Positions 12,040 to 24,099 of a stretch of DNA of 64,000 bases are shown here, piece by piece (position 1 is the stretch's first letter; the number at the start of each line of letters is the position of its first letter). The notes below the pieces were generated by a model, which saw only the letters and a program-made list of their open reading frames with translations, searched no databases and was not told the origin of the DNA. The translations under genes were made by a program, and so were the position numbers. The DNA is from Streptomyces sp. JH34 (GTDB lineage: Bacteria > Actinomycetota > Actinomycetes > Streptomycetales > Streptomycetaceae), in assembly GCF_029428875.1 (NCBI RefSeq), contig NZ_JAJSOO010000001.1, positions 6,234,501 to 6,298,500 on the forward strand, written 5' to 3'.

Positions 12040-12058
12040 TCTTCATGAGGACACCGTG

Positions 12059-13164
<1,106 letters not shown>

Positions 13165-13168
<4 letters not shown>

Positions 13169-14004
13169 CCCCTGAACCCTTCGGCGCACGTCTGCGCCAC
13201 GCCATGGACACCCGCGGGCCGCTCTGCGTCGGCATCGACCCGCACGCCTCCCTGCTCAGCTCCTGGGGCCTGAACGACGACGTCGCCGGCCTCGAACGCT
13301 TCACACGTACGGTCGTCGAGGCGCTGGCCGACCGGGTCGCCGTGCTCAAGCCGCAGTCCGCGTTCTTCGAGCGCTTCGGCTCGCGGGGCGTCGCGGTCCT
13401 GGAGAAGGCGGTCGAGGAGGCCCGCGCGGCCGGGGCCCTCGTGCTCATGGACGCCAAGCGGGGCGACATCGGCTCCACGATGGGCGCCTACGCCGCCACG
13501 TACCTCGACAAGGACTCGCCGCTGTTCTCCGACGCGGTCACCGTCTCGCCGTACCTCGGCTTCGGCTCGCTGCGCCCGGCGCTGGACGCCGCCGAGGCCT
13601 CCGGGGCCGGTGTCTTCGTGCTCGCCCTGACCTCCAACCCGGAGGGCGCGGAGGTCCAGCGGGCCACCGCCGCCGACGGGCGCTCGCTGGCCCAGTTGAT
13701 GCTCGACCACATGGCCGCCGAGAACGCGGGCGCGACCCCGCTCGGCTCCGTCGGGGCCGTGGTCGGCGCCACGCTCGGGGACACGGGAGCCGACCTGTCG
13801 ATCAACGGTCCGCTCCTCGCACCCGGCATCGGCGCCCAGGGCGCCACGCCCGCGGATCTTCCCCGGGTCTTCGGCGCCGCGGTGCGCAACGTGGTGCCGA
13901 GCGTGAGCCGGGGCGTGCTGCGTCACGGACCGGACGCTTCAGGGCTGCGCGAAGCCGCCGGACGGTTCGCGGACGAGGTCCGAACGGCCGTCCCGGATAG
14001 CTGA
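13165..14004 (+). CDS. pyrF: Orotidine 5'-phosphate decarboxylase (type 2)
   Basis: PyrF makes UMP from OMP. The 279-residue length and the motif LMDAKRGDIGSTM (catalytic DAKRGD) define the actinobacterial/mycobacterial type. The GTG start at 13165 overlaps the pyrD stop (GTGA). It ends the pyr cluster. Pyrimidine transferase pyrE is not in the window. Confidence 0.95.
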
Positions 14005-14249
14005 CCATGCCACGTAACAGCCTGTTGACGGAATCCTGACCAGAAAACCGGGTTGTTATGCGTCAAATGTCCGGGTCGGTGTCAGCTGACCAGGACTTTT
14101 CGTCTGTTCTCGCTGACTCAGGCGGCCTTGGCCGCTAGTCTCCGTCGAGAGCCAACGAGTACACGTTGTTCGTTGCTCACCAGGTGTGGAGCCATCCAGG
14201 CTCCGCGCCGGTCCGTATCCGACAGATCGACATCCGAGGTGACGTAGGC

Positions 14250-14573
14250 GTGGCTCTTCCGCCCCTTACCCCTGAACAGCGCGCAGCCGCGCTCGAAAAG
14301 GCCGCCGCGGCTCGCCGGGAGCGGGCCGAGGTCAAGAATCGACTCAAGCACTCCGGCGCCTCGCTCCATGAGGTCATCAAGCAGGGCCAGGAGAACGACG
14401 TCATCGGCAAGATGAAGGTCTCCGCTCTTCTCGAGTCCCTGCCGGGCGTGGGCAAGGTCCGCGCCAAGCAGATCATGGAGCGGCTCGGCATCTCCGAGAG
14501 CCGCCGGGTCCGGGGTCTCGGCTCCAACCAGATCGCATCCCTGGAGCGTGAGTTCGGCGGCAGCGCCGCCTGA
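14250..14573 (+). CDS. sihF: Streptomycete integration host factor sIHF (MihF)
   Basis: sIHF is a nucleoid-associated protein unrelated to E. coli IHF. It binds DNA through a helix-two-turns-helix (H2TH) module and affects supercoiling, sporulation and antibiotic production. The 107 residues starting MALPPLTPEQ match the known protein. The long helix RAAALEKAAAARRERAEVK and the H2TH segment with LPGVGKVRAKQIMERLG are clear. The GTG at 14250 follows GAGGTGA; the longer in-frame ORF is not supported. A 245-bp gap after pyrF suggests its own promoter. Confidence 0.95.
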   Translation: MALPPLTPEQRAAALEKAAAARRERAEVKNRLKHSGASLHEVIKQGQENDVIGKMKVSALLESLPGVGKVRAKQIMERLGISESRRVRGLGSNQIASLEREFGGSAA

Positions 14574-14574
14574 C

Positions 14575-14596
14575 GTTCTCAGGCACTCCTGAGAAC
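14575..14596 (+). terminator. Hairpin after sIHF gene
   Basis: A perfect 9-bp stem GTTCTCAGG/CCTGAGAAC has a CACT loop, starting 2 bases after the stop codon and 16 bases before gmk. It is a probable terminator or attenuator between the two genes. Confidence 0.65.
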
Positions 14597-14611
14597 GGGG
14601 ATAATCGCCCC

Positions 14612-15229
14612 ATGGCTGCAACATCCCGGGGGACGTCCCCCGTACCCCCGGACGTACGTCCGCGGCTGACCGTGCTCTCCGGCCCCTCCGGGGTCGGCAA
14701 GAGCACGGTCGTCGCTCATATGCGCACGGTTCACCCCGAGGTCTGGCTCTCGGTGTCGGCGACGACCCGGAAGCCGCGCCCCGGCGAACGCAACGGCGTC
14801 CACTACTTCTTCGTGGACGACGGGGAGTTCGACAAGCTGGTCGCCAACGGCGAGCTGCTGGAGTGGGCCGAGTTCGCGGGCAACCGCTACGGCACGCCCC
14901 GCCGGGCCGTGCTCGACCGCCTGGAGGCGGGCGAGCCGGTGCTGCTGGAGATCGACCTGCAGGGCGCGCGACTGGTCCGCCAGTCGATGCCCGAGGCGCA
15001 GCTCGTCTTCCTCGCGCCGCCCGGCTGGGACGAGCTGGTGCGCCGGCTCACCGGTCGCGGGACGGAGGCGCCCGACGTGATCGAGCGCCGACTCGCGGCG
15101 GCGAAGGTCGAGCTGGCCGCCGAGTCGGAGTTCGACACGACGCTCGTCAACACCTCCGTCGAGGACGTCGCACGCGAGCTGCTAACGTTGATGCTGCAGG
15201 CTTCCGGCCTCCGCGGCAGTGACGGCTGA
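14612..15229 (+). CDS. gmk: Guanylate kinase
   Basis: Gmk phosphorylates GMP to GDP. The 205-residue protein has a P-loop GPSGVGKST, the GMP-binding motif TTRKPRPGERNGVHYFF and the lid region. The next gene is rpoZ, an order common to many bacteria, and the pair links GTP/ppGpp metabolism with RNA polymerase. Confidence 0.96.
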   Translation: MAATSRGTSPVPPDVRPRLTVLSGPSGVGKSTVVAHMRTVHPEVWLSVSATTRKPRPGERNGVHYFFVDDGEFDKLVANGELLEWAEFAGNRYGTPRRAVLDRLEAGEPVLLEIDLQGARLVRQSMPEAQLVFLAPPGWDELVRRLTGRGTEAPDVIERRLAAAKVELAAESEFDTTLVNTSVEDVARELLTLMLQASGLRGSDG

Positions 15230-15337
15230 CCTCAACGGGTCCAGACGGTCCACACACCTCCGCGGACGCAGAGCACCACTGCGGAACCAGCATGATCAAA
15301 GATCTCTTTGATCTCTATCCCCTTCGGAAGGCAGAGA

Positions 15338-15610
15338 GTGTCCTCTTCCATCACCACGCCCGAGGGCATCATCAACCCGCCGATTGATGAGCTCCTCGAG
15401 GCCACCGACTCGAAGTACAGCCTCGTGATCTACGCGGCCAAGCGCGCGCGCCAGATCAACGCGTACTACTCGCAGCTCGGTGAAGGCCTCCTCGAGTACG
15501 TCGGTCCGCTCGTCGACACCCACGTGCACGAGAAGCCGCTCTCGATCGCGCTCCGCGAGATCAACGCGGGTCTGCTGACCTCCGAGGCCATCGAGGGCCC
15601 CGCGCAGTAA
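15338..15610 (+). CDS. rpoZ: RNA polymerase omega subunit
   Basis: Omega binds the beta-prime subunit and helps assemble RNA polymerase. The 90-residue form starts at GTG 15338 after GGAAGG. It carries IINPPIDELLE, the YAAKRARQIN motif and KPLSIALREI. A longer in-frame ATG at 15308 would add 10 residues not found in the family. Confidence 0.96.
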   Translation: MSSSITTPEGIINPPIDELLEATDSKYSLVIYAAKRARQINAYYSQLGEGLLEYVGPLVDTHVHEKPLSIALREINAGLLTSEAIEGPAQ

Positions 15611-15638
15611 GCAGGCGGCACGCAGGAAAAGCACCTTC

Positions 15639-15676
15639 ACCACAGGCCCGGCGGCCGCGACCGCCGGGCCTGTGGT
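15639..15676 (+). terminator. Hairpin terminator after rpoZ
   Basis: A 16-bp perfect GC-rich stem (15639-15654 with 15661-15676) and a 6-nt loop end the gmk-rpoZ unit. Confidence 0.85.
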
Positions 15677-15786
15677 GTGTCCGGTCCCGGGCCCGCCGGA
15701 ACGGATCCGCGACGGTGAGGCAGCATGGGGGCGTACGTCATGAGGCCGCACGCGAGTGCGCGGAGACACGAGTGCGGGGAGACGCA

Positions 15787-16989
15787 GTGGAGAAGCCGAA
15801 GGTCGTCCTGGGGGTCAGCGGTGGCATCGCCGCGTACAAGGCGTGCGAACTGCTCCGCAGGCTGACCGAGTCCGGCCACGACGTACGGGTCGTACCGACC
15901 GAGGCGTCGCTGAACTTCGTCGGGGCGGCCACCTGGTCGGCCCTCTCCGGGAACCCCGTGTCGACCGAGGTGTGGGAGAGCGTGCACGAGGTGCCGCACG
16001 TCCGGATCGGGCAGGCGGCGGATCTCGTCGTGGTCGCCCCGGCCACCGCGGACATGCTCGCCAAGGCCGCCCACGGCCTGGCCGACGACCTCCTCACCAA
16101 CACCCTGCTCACCGCGCGCTGCCCGGTCGTCTTCGCGCCCGCGATGCACACCGAGATGTGGGAGCACCCCGCCACCCAGGAGAACGTCGCCACCCTGCGC
16201 CGCCGCGGTGCCGTCGTCATCGAGCCGGCCGTCGGCAGGCTCACCGGTGTGGACACGGGCAAGGGCAGGCTGCCGGACCCCGGGGAGATCTTCGAGGTCT
16301 GCCGGCGGGTGCTCACCCGCGGTCCCGTCGCCCCCGACCTCGTGGGCCGGCACGTGGTGATCAGCGCGGGTGGCACCCGCGAGCCGCTCGACCCGGTGCG
16401 CTACCTGGGCAACCGGTCCTCGGGCAAGCAGGGCTACGCCCTCGCCCGTACCGCCGTCGCGCGTGGCGCCCGGGTGACGCTGATCGAGGCCAACACGGGG
16501 CTCCCCGATCCCGCGGGCGCCGACGTCGTGCGTGCCGGAACCGCCGTCCAACTGCGCGAGGCCGTGCTGAAGGCGGCCGCCGACGCCGACGTGGTGGTGA
16601 TGGCGGCGGCGGTCGCCGACTTCCGGCCCGCCGCCTACGCGGCAGGGAAGATCAAGAAGAAGGACGGCCAGGAGCCGGCTCCCGTCGAACTCGTCCGCAA
16701 CCCGGACATCCTCGCCGAGGTCGCCGCCGACCGGGCCCGGCCCGGCCAGATCGTCGTCGGATTCGCCGCCGAGACCGACGACGTCCTCGCCAACGGACGC
16801 GAGAAGCTCCGCCGCAAGGGATGTGATCTTCTCGTCGTGAACGAGGTGGGGGAGCGCAAGACCTTCGGGTCCGAGGAGAACGAGGCGGTCGTGCTCGGCG
16901 CCGACGGCGGCGAGACCGCTGTGCCGTACGGACCCAAGGAAGCACTCGCCGACACCGTATGGGACCTGGCGGCGGCACGTTTCCGTTAG
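15787..16989 (+). CDS. coaBC: Bifunctional phosphopantothenoylcysteine decarboxylase / synthetase
   Basis: CoaBC adds cysteine to 4'-phosphopantothenate and decarboxylates the product for coenzyme A synthesis. The 400-residue protein has an N-terminal flavoprotein domain (GVSGGIAAYKACELLR, PAMHTEMW) and a C-terminal DFP/CoaB domain (SAGGTREPLDPVR, NRSSGKQG). The GTG at 15787 after GGGGAGA is chosen; an in-frame start 24 codons upstream adds a poorly supported leader. In the CoaC half the usual PAMN appears as PAMH. Confidence 0.94.
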   Translation: MEKPKVVLGVSGGIAAYKACELLRRLTESGHDVRVVPTEASLNFVGAATWSALSGNPVSTEVWESVHEVPHVRIGQAADLVVVAPATADMLAKAAHGLADDLLTNTLLTARCPVVFAPAMHTEMWEHPATQENVATLRRRGAVVIEPAVGRLTGVDTGKGRLPDPGEIFEVCRRVLTRGPVAPDLVGRHVVISAGGTREPLDPVRYLGNRSSGKQGYALARTAVARGARVTLIEANTGLPDPAGADVVRAGTAVQLREAVLKAAADADVVVMAAAVADFRPAAYAAGKIKKKDGQEPAPVELVRNPDILAEVAADRARPGQIVVGFAAETDDVLANGREKLRRKGCDLLVVNEVGERKTFGSEENEAVVLGADGGETAVPYGPKEALADTVWDLAAARFR

Positions 16990-17229
16990 ATTGCGTAGGC
17001 GCCGCTCAAACGGGAGGCCTCACGACGAACGGCCGTGTCTCACTACCGGAAATGGGGTGATTGTCGTACCGCCGTCAACAGTGCCGCAGGTCACAGACCT
17101 CCCAAGGGGCGAGACGCGTGACCCAATCACCGGAACTGACCGATAAACTGGTCGACGGAATGTGCCGGGCGCAGCTCCCGGAGTTCCATCAATGATCAGC
17201 CAGCAGCCGCTGCAACCCCAGGGAGCGAT

Positions 17230-18453
<1,224 letters not shown>

Positions 18454-18468
18454 CACGCCGGAAGTTCT

Positions 18469-18514
18469 CACGCCGGGGCCCGGACACCGTACGAGGTGTC
18501 CGGGCCCCGGCGTG
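18469..18514 (+). terminator. Strong hairpin terminator after metK
   Basis: A perfect 20-bp stem (18469-18488 with 18495-18514) with loop GTACGA begins 15 bases after the metK stop. Confidence 0.9.
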
Positions 18515-18568
18515 TGCGCCCTTGCGGAGGCCCGGGGCGTGTCAGTGGTGTCTGGTAGGAATGTGGCT

Positions 18569-20713
18569 GTGAGCAGCGACGACGAGCAGTCCGAGGAGCC
18601 CGGGTCCGGGGCGCCGGAGCAGCTTGCGCTCATCCGGGAGACGGTGCGCCGGGCCAAGGTCCCGCGGGCCAAGCCGCGCACCTGGCGGGGCGCCCCCCTC
18701 GCCGAGGACCTGCCGGTCGCCCGTGTCCTGGTGAACAAGGGCGCGCTCCACCTCGACCAGTACTTCGACTACGCCGTCCCCGAGGAACTCGACGCGGAGG
18801 CCCGGCCGGGCGTCCGCGTCCGGGTGCGGTTCGGGGCCGGAGGACGTCAGGTCCGCGGCGGGAGGCGCGAGGGCGGCGGGCTGATCGACGGCTTCCTGAT
18901 CGAGCGCCGTGCCTCCTCGGACTACCAGGGAGCCCTGGCGGCCCTCGCCTACGTCGTCTCGCCCGAGCCGGTGCTCGGCCCGGAGCTGCTGGAGCTCTCG
19001 CGGGCCGTGGCCGACCGCTACGCCGGCAGTCTCGCCGACGTACTGCAGCTCGCCGTGCCCCCGCGGAACGGACGCGCCGAGGGCAAGCCGTCGCCCGCCC
19101 CCCTGCCTCCGCCCCCCGCCCCCTCGCCCGGCACGTGGGAGCGGTACGCCCAAGGCCCCGGATTCCTGCGTGCGCTGGCGGAGGGCGGCGCGCCACGCGC
19201 CGTGTGGACCGCGCTCCCCGGACCGCACTGGCCCGAGGAGATCGCCCGTGCCATGGCCGCGACCCTGGCCTCGGGCCGGGGCGCGCTCGTCGTCGTACCG
19301 GACGGCCGGAGCGCCGGGCGGGTCGACGCGGCTCTCACCGAGGTGCTGGGGGAGGGGCGGCACGCGCTGCTGACCGCCGACTCCGGGCCCGAGAAGCGCT
19401 ACCGGCAGTGGCTGGCGGTCCGGCGCGGCTCCGTGCGCGCGGTGGTGGGGACCAGGGCCGCGATGTTCGCCCCGGTCGCCGATCTGGGCCTCGTGGCCCT
19501 CTGGGACGACGGTGATTCCAGCCACAGCGACGACAACGCGCCCTTCCCACACGTCAGGGAGGTCCTGGAACTGCGGGCGGCGCACGGTCGCTGCGGCTTC
19601 CTGCTGGGCGGCACGAACTGCACGGTGGAGGCCGCCCAGCTGGTCGAGAACGGCTGGGCCCTGCCCCTGCGGGCGGACCGGGAGCAGCTGCGGATCGCCG
19701 CACCCCTCGTGCGCACCGTCGGCGACGGGGAGCTCGCGCGGGACGGCGCGGCACGCTCGGCGCGCCTGCCCAGCCTGGCGTGGCAGACCGTCCGGGACGG
19801 CCTGCGCAGCGGTCCCGTCCTCGTGCAGGTGCCTCGCCGGGGTTACGCACCCAGGCTGTCCTGCGAGCGGTGCCGTGAGCCCGCCCGGTGCCGGCACTGC
19901 GCGGGGCCGCTGCAGGCCCCTGACCAGCAGGACCTCAACTGCGCCTGGTGCGGGCGGGCCGAGACGGCATGGAACTGTCCTGCCTGCGGCGGCGTACGGC
20001 TGCGGGCCCGGATCGTCGGAGCCCGGCGGACCGCCGAGGAGCTGGGACGGGCGTTTCCCGCCGTCCCGGTGCGGACGTCCGGCCGGGACCATGTGCTGGA
20101 CTCCGTGCCCGGCGCGCCCGCCCTGGTCGTCAGCACCCCCGGCGCCGAGCCGGTCGCCGAGGGTGGTTACGCGGCGGCGCTGCTGCTGGACGGCTGGGCG
20201 ATGGTCGGCCGCCCCGACCTTCGGGCCGGGGAGGAGGCGCTGCGGCGCTGGACGGCCGCCGCCGCACTGGTGCGTGGCCGGCCGGAGGGCGGCACGGTGG
20301 TGATCATGGCCGAGCCGACGCTGGCGCCGGTGCAGGCACTGGTCCGCTGGGACCCGGTCGGCCACGCCCGCCGTGAACTCGCCGAGCGCGCGGAGCTCGG
20401 ATTCCCGCCGGTGTCCAGGATGGCTTCGGTGACCGGGCCCCCGGAGGCGGTGGCCGCCTACCTCGCCGGTGCGGACCTGCCGCCGGAGGCGCAGGTGCTC
20501 GGCCCGGTGCCGGTACCGGCAGGCACCCCGGGCAGGCCCCGCAGACAGGGGGACGCCCCACCCGGTGAGACCTGGGAGCGGGCGCTGGTCAGGGTCCCGC
20601 CGGGGCGGGGAGCGGCGCTGGCCTCCGCGCTGAAGGCGGCGCAGGCGGCACGGACGGCCAGGGGCACCGGGGACCCCGTCCGGATCAGGATCGATCCGCC
20701 GGACATCGGCTGA
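18569..20713 (+). CDS. priA: PriA-like primosomal protein without helicase motifs
   Basis: PriA recognises stalled forks and reloads the replisome. The 714-residue protein keeps the N-terminal DNA-binding domain and the paired zinc-binding cysteines (CERC, CRHC, CAWC, CPAC). Where helicases carry the Walker A motif it reads TALPGPHWPEE, and the DEAH box appears as LWDDGDSSH. ATP-driven unwinding is therefore unlikely. Actinobacterial PriA proteins are known to be like this. The start is the GTG at 18569 after TAGGAA. Confidence 0.88.
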   Translation: MSSDDEQSEEPGSGAPEQLALIRETVRRAKVPRAKPRTWRGAPLAEDLPVARVLVNKGALHLDQYFDYAVPEELDAEARPGVRVRVRFGAGGRQVRGGRREGGGLIDGFLIERRASSDYQGALAALAYVVSPEPVLGPELLELSRAVADRYAGSLADVLQLAVPPRNGRAEGKPSPAPLPPPPAPSPGTWERYAQGPGFLRALAEGGAPRAVWTALPGPHWPEEIARAMAATLASGRGALVVVPDGRSAGRVDAALTEVLGEGRHALLTADSGPEKRYRQWLAVRRGSVRAVVGTRAAMFAPVADLGLVALWDDGDSSHSDDNAPFPHVREVLELRAAHGRCGFLLGGTNCTVEAAQLVENGWALPLRADREQLRIAAPLVRTVGDGELARDGAARSARLPSLAWQTVRDGLRSGPVLVQVPRRGYAPRLSCERCREPARCRHCAGPLQAPDQQDLNCAWCGRAETAWNCPACGGVRLRARIVGARRTAEELGRAFPAVPVRTSGRDHVLDSVPGAPALVVSTPGAEPVAEGGYAAALLLDGWAMVGRPDLRAGEEALRRWTAAAALVRGRPEGGTVVIMAEPTLAPVQALVRWDPVGHARRELAERAELGFPPVSRMASVTGPPEAVAAYLAGADLPPEAQVLGPVPVPAGTPGRPRRQGDAPPGETWERALVRVPPGRGAALASALKAAQAARTARGTGDPVRIRIDPPDIG

Positions 20714-20754
20714 CACCGCCGAGCGGGACGGGCGCAGGGAACGCGGCGGAGAAC

Positions 20755-20798
20755 GGGCCCGTCCGGCGGCCGAGCGTCCTCGGCCGCCGGACGGGCCC
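20755..20798 (+). terminator. Bidirectional hairpin between priA and the HTH gene
   Basis: A perfect 20-bp stem (20755-20774 with 20779-20798) with loop CGTC lies between the convergent genes and can serve both. Confidence 0.9.
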
Positions 20799-20821
20799 GG
20801 CAAAGGTCTCCGTCGCCGTCC

Positions 20822-21334
20822 TCAGCCGTTGCGCGGACCGGGGAACGCGCCGGGACGGTCCGACGGCTGCGGTGGCATCGAGCGGGCAGCGGGCACGACG
20901 GGCACCGCCGGGGCGGAGTCCGGAGCCGTCGGCACCGAGCGGGTCGTGGTGTCCGGCGCCGCGTCGGCCGTCGCCGGCTGAGGAGTGGCGCGGCGGGCGC
21001 CGTACCGGCGGTGCACCGCCTGCTTGGTGACCCCGAGGGCGGAGCCCACCGCGTCCCACGAGAAGCCCAGCGAGCGGTCGAAGTCCACCGCGGCCGTGAC
21101 CAGCGTCTCGACGCTGTCGCGCAGTTCCTGGGCGAGCCGGACCGTCGGGGCGGGCGCCCTGCCGTAGACGACGAAGCCCGCGGAAGGGCCCGTGCGGCGG
21201 GGACGGTAGACGTTGCCCAGCTGCGCGGTGAGGGTACGCAGCGCGTCCACCTGCCGCCGGACGCGCTCGATGTCCCGCACCAACAGGTGCAGGCTGGCAC
21301 GCGCTTGGGCGTCGTGGGTTGCGTGGTCGGCCAT
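20822..21334 (-). CDS. Small HTH-containing protein of unknown function
   Basis: The 170-residue protein has an N-terminal helical region (Arg-rich heptads around HLLVRDIERVRRQVDALR). A helix-turn-helix follows (SWDAVGSALGVTKQAVHRRYG, about residues 97-117), then a Pro/Thr/Ala-rich disordered tail. It is conserved between priA and fmt in Streptomyces. The ATG at 21334 (MADHATHD) follows AAAGG; upstream in-frame starts lack support. It probably binds DNA; targets are unknown. Confidence 0.85.
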   Translation of the reverse strand: MADHATHDAQARASLHLLVRDIERVRRQVDALRTLTAQLGNVYRPRRTGPSAGFVVYGRAPAPTVRLAQELRDSVETLVTAAVDFDRSLGFSWDAVGSALGVTKQAVHRRYGARRATPQPATADAAPDTTTRSVPTAPDSAPAVPVVPAARSMPPQPSDRPGAFPGPRNG

Positions 21335-21602
21335 GAACAAGCCTTTCGAACCGGCGTTGAAAGGGATCGGATCGCACGGGGGCGGTCCACTTCGGTCAAT
21401 CTCACTTGACCAACGCGTCACCCGGCCATGTGGTCACGCATGAGGGGCGTATGCGCGTCCGGGCGGGGGCGCGCGGACCTGCGTACGCCCCCTGTCCGCC
21501 GGGCCCGGACAGCCGGGGCGGGCCGGGCGGGAGAGCGGGGGCACCCCTAGACTGGTGTGCTGCTCGCCACGTACGTTCCGCCCGAGAGGCAGTCCGCCAC
21601 CC

Positions 21603-22535
21603 ATGAAGCTCGTCTTCGCAGGCACCCCCGAGGTCGCCGTTCCCGCCCTGGACGCCCTGATCGCCTCCGGCCGCCACGAGGTGGCCGCCGTGGTGACGCG
21701 CCCCGACGCCCCGGCCGGACGGGGGCGCCGGCTGGTCGCCAGCCCGGTGGCCGAACGGGCCGAGGAGGCGGGCATCGAGGTCCTCAAGCCGGCCAAGCCG
21801 CGCGACGAGGAGTTCCTGGCACGGCTGCGGGAGATCGCGCCGGACTGCTGCCCCGTCGTCGCCTACGGCGCCCTGCTTCCCAAGGTGGCGCTCGACGTCC
21901 CCGCGCGCGGCTGGGTCAACCTGCACTTCTCGCTGCTGCCCGCCTGGCGCGGCGCCGCGCCCGTGCAGCACTCCGTGATGGCCGGCGACGAGGTCACCGG
22001 CGCGTCGACCTTCCTGATCGAGGAGGGCCTGGACTCGGGACCGGTGTACGGCGTCCTGACCGAGGAGGTCCGGCCCACCGACACCAGCGGCGATCTGCTC
22101 ACCCGCCTCGCCTTCGCCGGAGCAGGGCTGCTCGCGGCGACCATGGACGGCATCGAGGACGGCACCCTGCACGCCGTCCCGCAGCCCGCCGAGGGCGTCA
22201 CCCTGGCGCCCAAGATCACCGTCGAGGACGCCCAGGTGCGGTGGTCCGCGCCCGCGCTCCGCGTCGACCGCGTGGTGCGCGGCTGCACCCCGGCCCCCGG
22301 CGCGTGGACCCTGTTCCGCGGGGAACGCCTCAAGCTGGTCCAGGCCGCACCCGTCCTGGACCGCAGCGACCTGGCCCCGGGCGAGCTCTCCGCCGGCAAG
22401 AACAACGTGTACGTGGGCACCGGCTCGCACGCCGTGGAACTCCTCTGGGTCCAGCCCCAGGGCAAGAAGCCGATGCGGGCCGCCGACTGGGCCCGCGGGG
22501 TGCGCATCGCCCACGGGGAGCTGCTGGGGCTCTGA
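21603..22535 (+). CDS. fmt: Methionyl-tRNA formyltransferase
   Basis: Fmt formylates initiator Met-tRNA. The 310-residue protein has the N-terminal FAGTPEVAVPALDALI segment, the folate/catalytic signature NLHFSLLPAWRGAAPVQHS and a C-terminal OB-like domain. A TAGACT box at 21548-21553 could be its -10 element. It is followed 85 bases later by rsmB, a frequent partner. Confidence 0.96.
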   Translation: MKLVFAGTPEVAVPALDALIASGRHEVAAVVTRPDAPAGRGRRLVASPVAERAEEAGIEVLKPAKPRDEEFLARLREIAPDCCPVVAYGALLPKVALDVPARGWVNLHFSLLPAWRGAAPVQHSVMAGDEVTGASTFLIEEGLDSGPVYGVLTEEVRPTDTSGDLLTRLAFAGAGLLAATMDGIEDGTLHAVPQPAEGVTLAPKITVEDAQVRWSAPALRVDRVVRGCTPAPGAWTLFRGERLKLVQAAPVLDRSDLAPGELSAGKNNVYVGTGSHAVELLWVQPQGKKPMRAADWARGVRIAHGELLGL

Positions 22536-22620
22536 GACCCGGCGGCCCGGGACGGGGCGGGGGGCGGGCGACGTACGCTGGACGGGTTCGCCCCCTCACC
22601 ATCAGCGGAGCACCTTTCAC

Positions 22621-24054
22621 GTGAACGACCAGCAGCGCCGTCGTCCCGCCAAGCCTCACCGCCGCCCCAAGAAGGACCCCGTCAGGTTCCTCGCCTTCGA
22701 GGTCCTCAGGGCCGTGGACGAGCGCGACGCCTACGCCAACCTCGTCCTGCCCCCACTGCTCAAGAAGGCACGGGCCAAGGGCGACTTCGAGGGGCGGGAC
22801 GCCGCGCTGGCGACCGAGCTGGTCTACGGGACCCTGCGCCGTCAGGGCACCTACGACGCGATCGTCGCCGCCTGCATCGACCGGCCGCTGCGCGAGGTCG
22901 ACCCGCCGGTGCTCGACGTGCTCAACATGGGTGTCCACCAGCTCCTCGGCACCCGCATCCCGACCCACGCGGCCGTCTCCGCCAGCGTGGAGCTGGCGCG
23001 GGTGGTGCTCGGCGAGGGCCGCGCCAAGTTCGTCAACGCGGTGCTGCGCAAGGTCACCGCGCACGACCTCGACGGATGGGTGGAACGCGTCGCGCCCCCC
23101 TTCGACGACGACGCGGAGGAACACCTCTCCGTCGTCCACTCGCACCCCCGCTGGATCGTCTCGGCGCTCTGGGACGCCCTGGGCGGCGGACGCGCCGGGA
23201 TCGAGGACCTGCTCGAGGCGGACAACGAGCGCCCCGAGGTGACGCTCGTCGCCCGCCCCGGCCGCTCGACCCCCGACGAGCTGCTGGACGCCCTCGGCGA
23301 GGAGAGCGGCCTGCCCGGCCGCTGGTCGCCGTACGCCGTGCGGATGGCCGAGGGCGGCGAGCCCGGAGCCCTGGCCGCCGTACGGGACGGCAGCGCCGGG
23401 GTGCAGGACGAGGGCAGCCAGCTCGTCGCCGCCGCCCTGGCCGCGGCGCCCGTCGAGGGCGCCGACACCCGGTGGCTCGACGGCTGCGCGGGCCCGGGCG
23501 GCAAGGCCGCACTGCTGGCCGCCCTCGCCGCCGGACGCGGGGCCACCCTGCTGGCCGCGGAGAAGCAACCGCACCGCGCACGGCTCGTCGAGCGCGCCCT
23601 GGCGGGCAACCCGGGGCCCTACCAGGTGATCACCGCCGACGGCACCCGGCCTCCCTGGCAGCCCGGCTCCTTCGACCGGGTCCTCATGGACGTACCGTGC
23701 TCCGGCCTCGGCGCGCTGCGACGGCGCCCCGAATCCCGCTGGCGCCGCCGTGCGGAGGACCTGGAGAGCTTCGCCCCCCTGCAGCGCGGCCTGCTGCGCG
23801 AGGCGCTGAAGGCCGTACGGATCGGCGGCGTCGTCGGTTACGCGACCTGTTCGCCGCACCTCGCGGAGACCAGGGTCGTCGTCGAGGACGTGCTCAAGGG
23901 GCGCGGCGGGGCGGCCGTGGAGGCCGAGTGGATCGACGCCCGACCGCTGCTCCCCGGGGTGCCCGCGCTGGGGGACGGGCCGGACGTGCAGCTGTGGCCC
24001 CACCTCCACGGCACCGACGCCATGTACCTGGCCCTGCTGCGCCGCACGGGCTGA
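22621..24054 (+). CDS. rsmB: 16S rRNA (cytosine-967-C5)-methyltransferase
   Basis: RsmB methylates C967 of 16S rRNA. The 477-residue protein has an N-terminal NusB-like RNA-binding domain (about residues 20-150) and a SAM-dependent methylase domain with LDGCAGPGGKA, catalytic DVPCSGLGALRRRPE and YATCSPH. The GTG start opens a Lys/Arg-rich leader. Confidence 0.94.
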   Translation: MNDQQRRRPAKPHRRPKKDPVRFLAFEVLRAVDERDAYANLVLPPLLKKARAKGDFEGRDAALATELVYGTLRRQGTYDAIVAACIDRPLREVDPPVLDVLNMGVHQLLGTRIPTHAAVSASVELARVVLGEGRAKFVNAVLRKVTAHDLDGWVERVAPPFDDDAEEHLSVVHSHPRWIVSALWDALGGGRAGIEDLLEADNERPEVTLVARPGRSTPDELLDALGEESGLPGRWSPYAVRMAEGGEPGALAAVRDGSAGVQDEGSQLVAAALAAAPVEGADTRWLDGCAGPGGKAALLAALAAGRGATLLAAEKQPHRARLVERALAGNPGPYQVITADGTRPPWQPGSFDRVLMDVPCSGLGALRRRPESRWRRRAEDLESFAPLQRGLLREALKAVRIGGVVGYATCSPHLAETRVVVEDVLKGRGGAAVEAEWIDARPLLPGVPALGDGPDVQLWPHLHGTDAMYLALLRRTG

Positions 24055-24079
24055 CCCGGCGGCGCGACCCGAGCGGAGG

Positions 24080-24099
24080 CCGTCCGTCAGTGCGGACGG
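24080..24099 (+). terminator. Short hairpin overlapping the tauD 3' end
   Basis: The stem CCGTCCG/CGGACGG with loop TCAGTG lies between the convergent rsmB and tauD and includes the tauD stop codon. It is a modest terminator candidate. Confidence 0.5.

Noticed and set aside
16990..17229. Possible SAM riboswitch upstream of metK
   Set aside because: I looked for conserved SAM aptamer blocks and saw none, only ordinary GC-rich stems.
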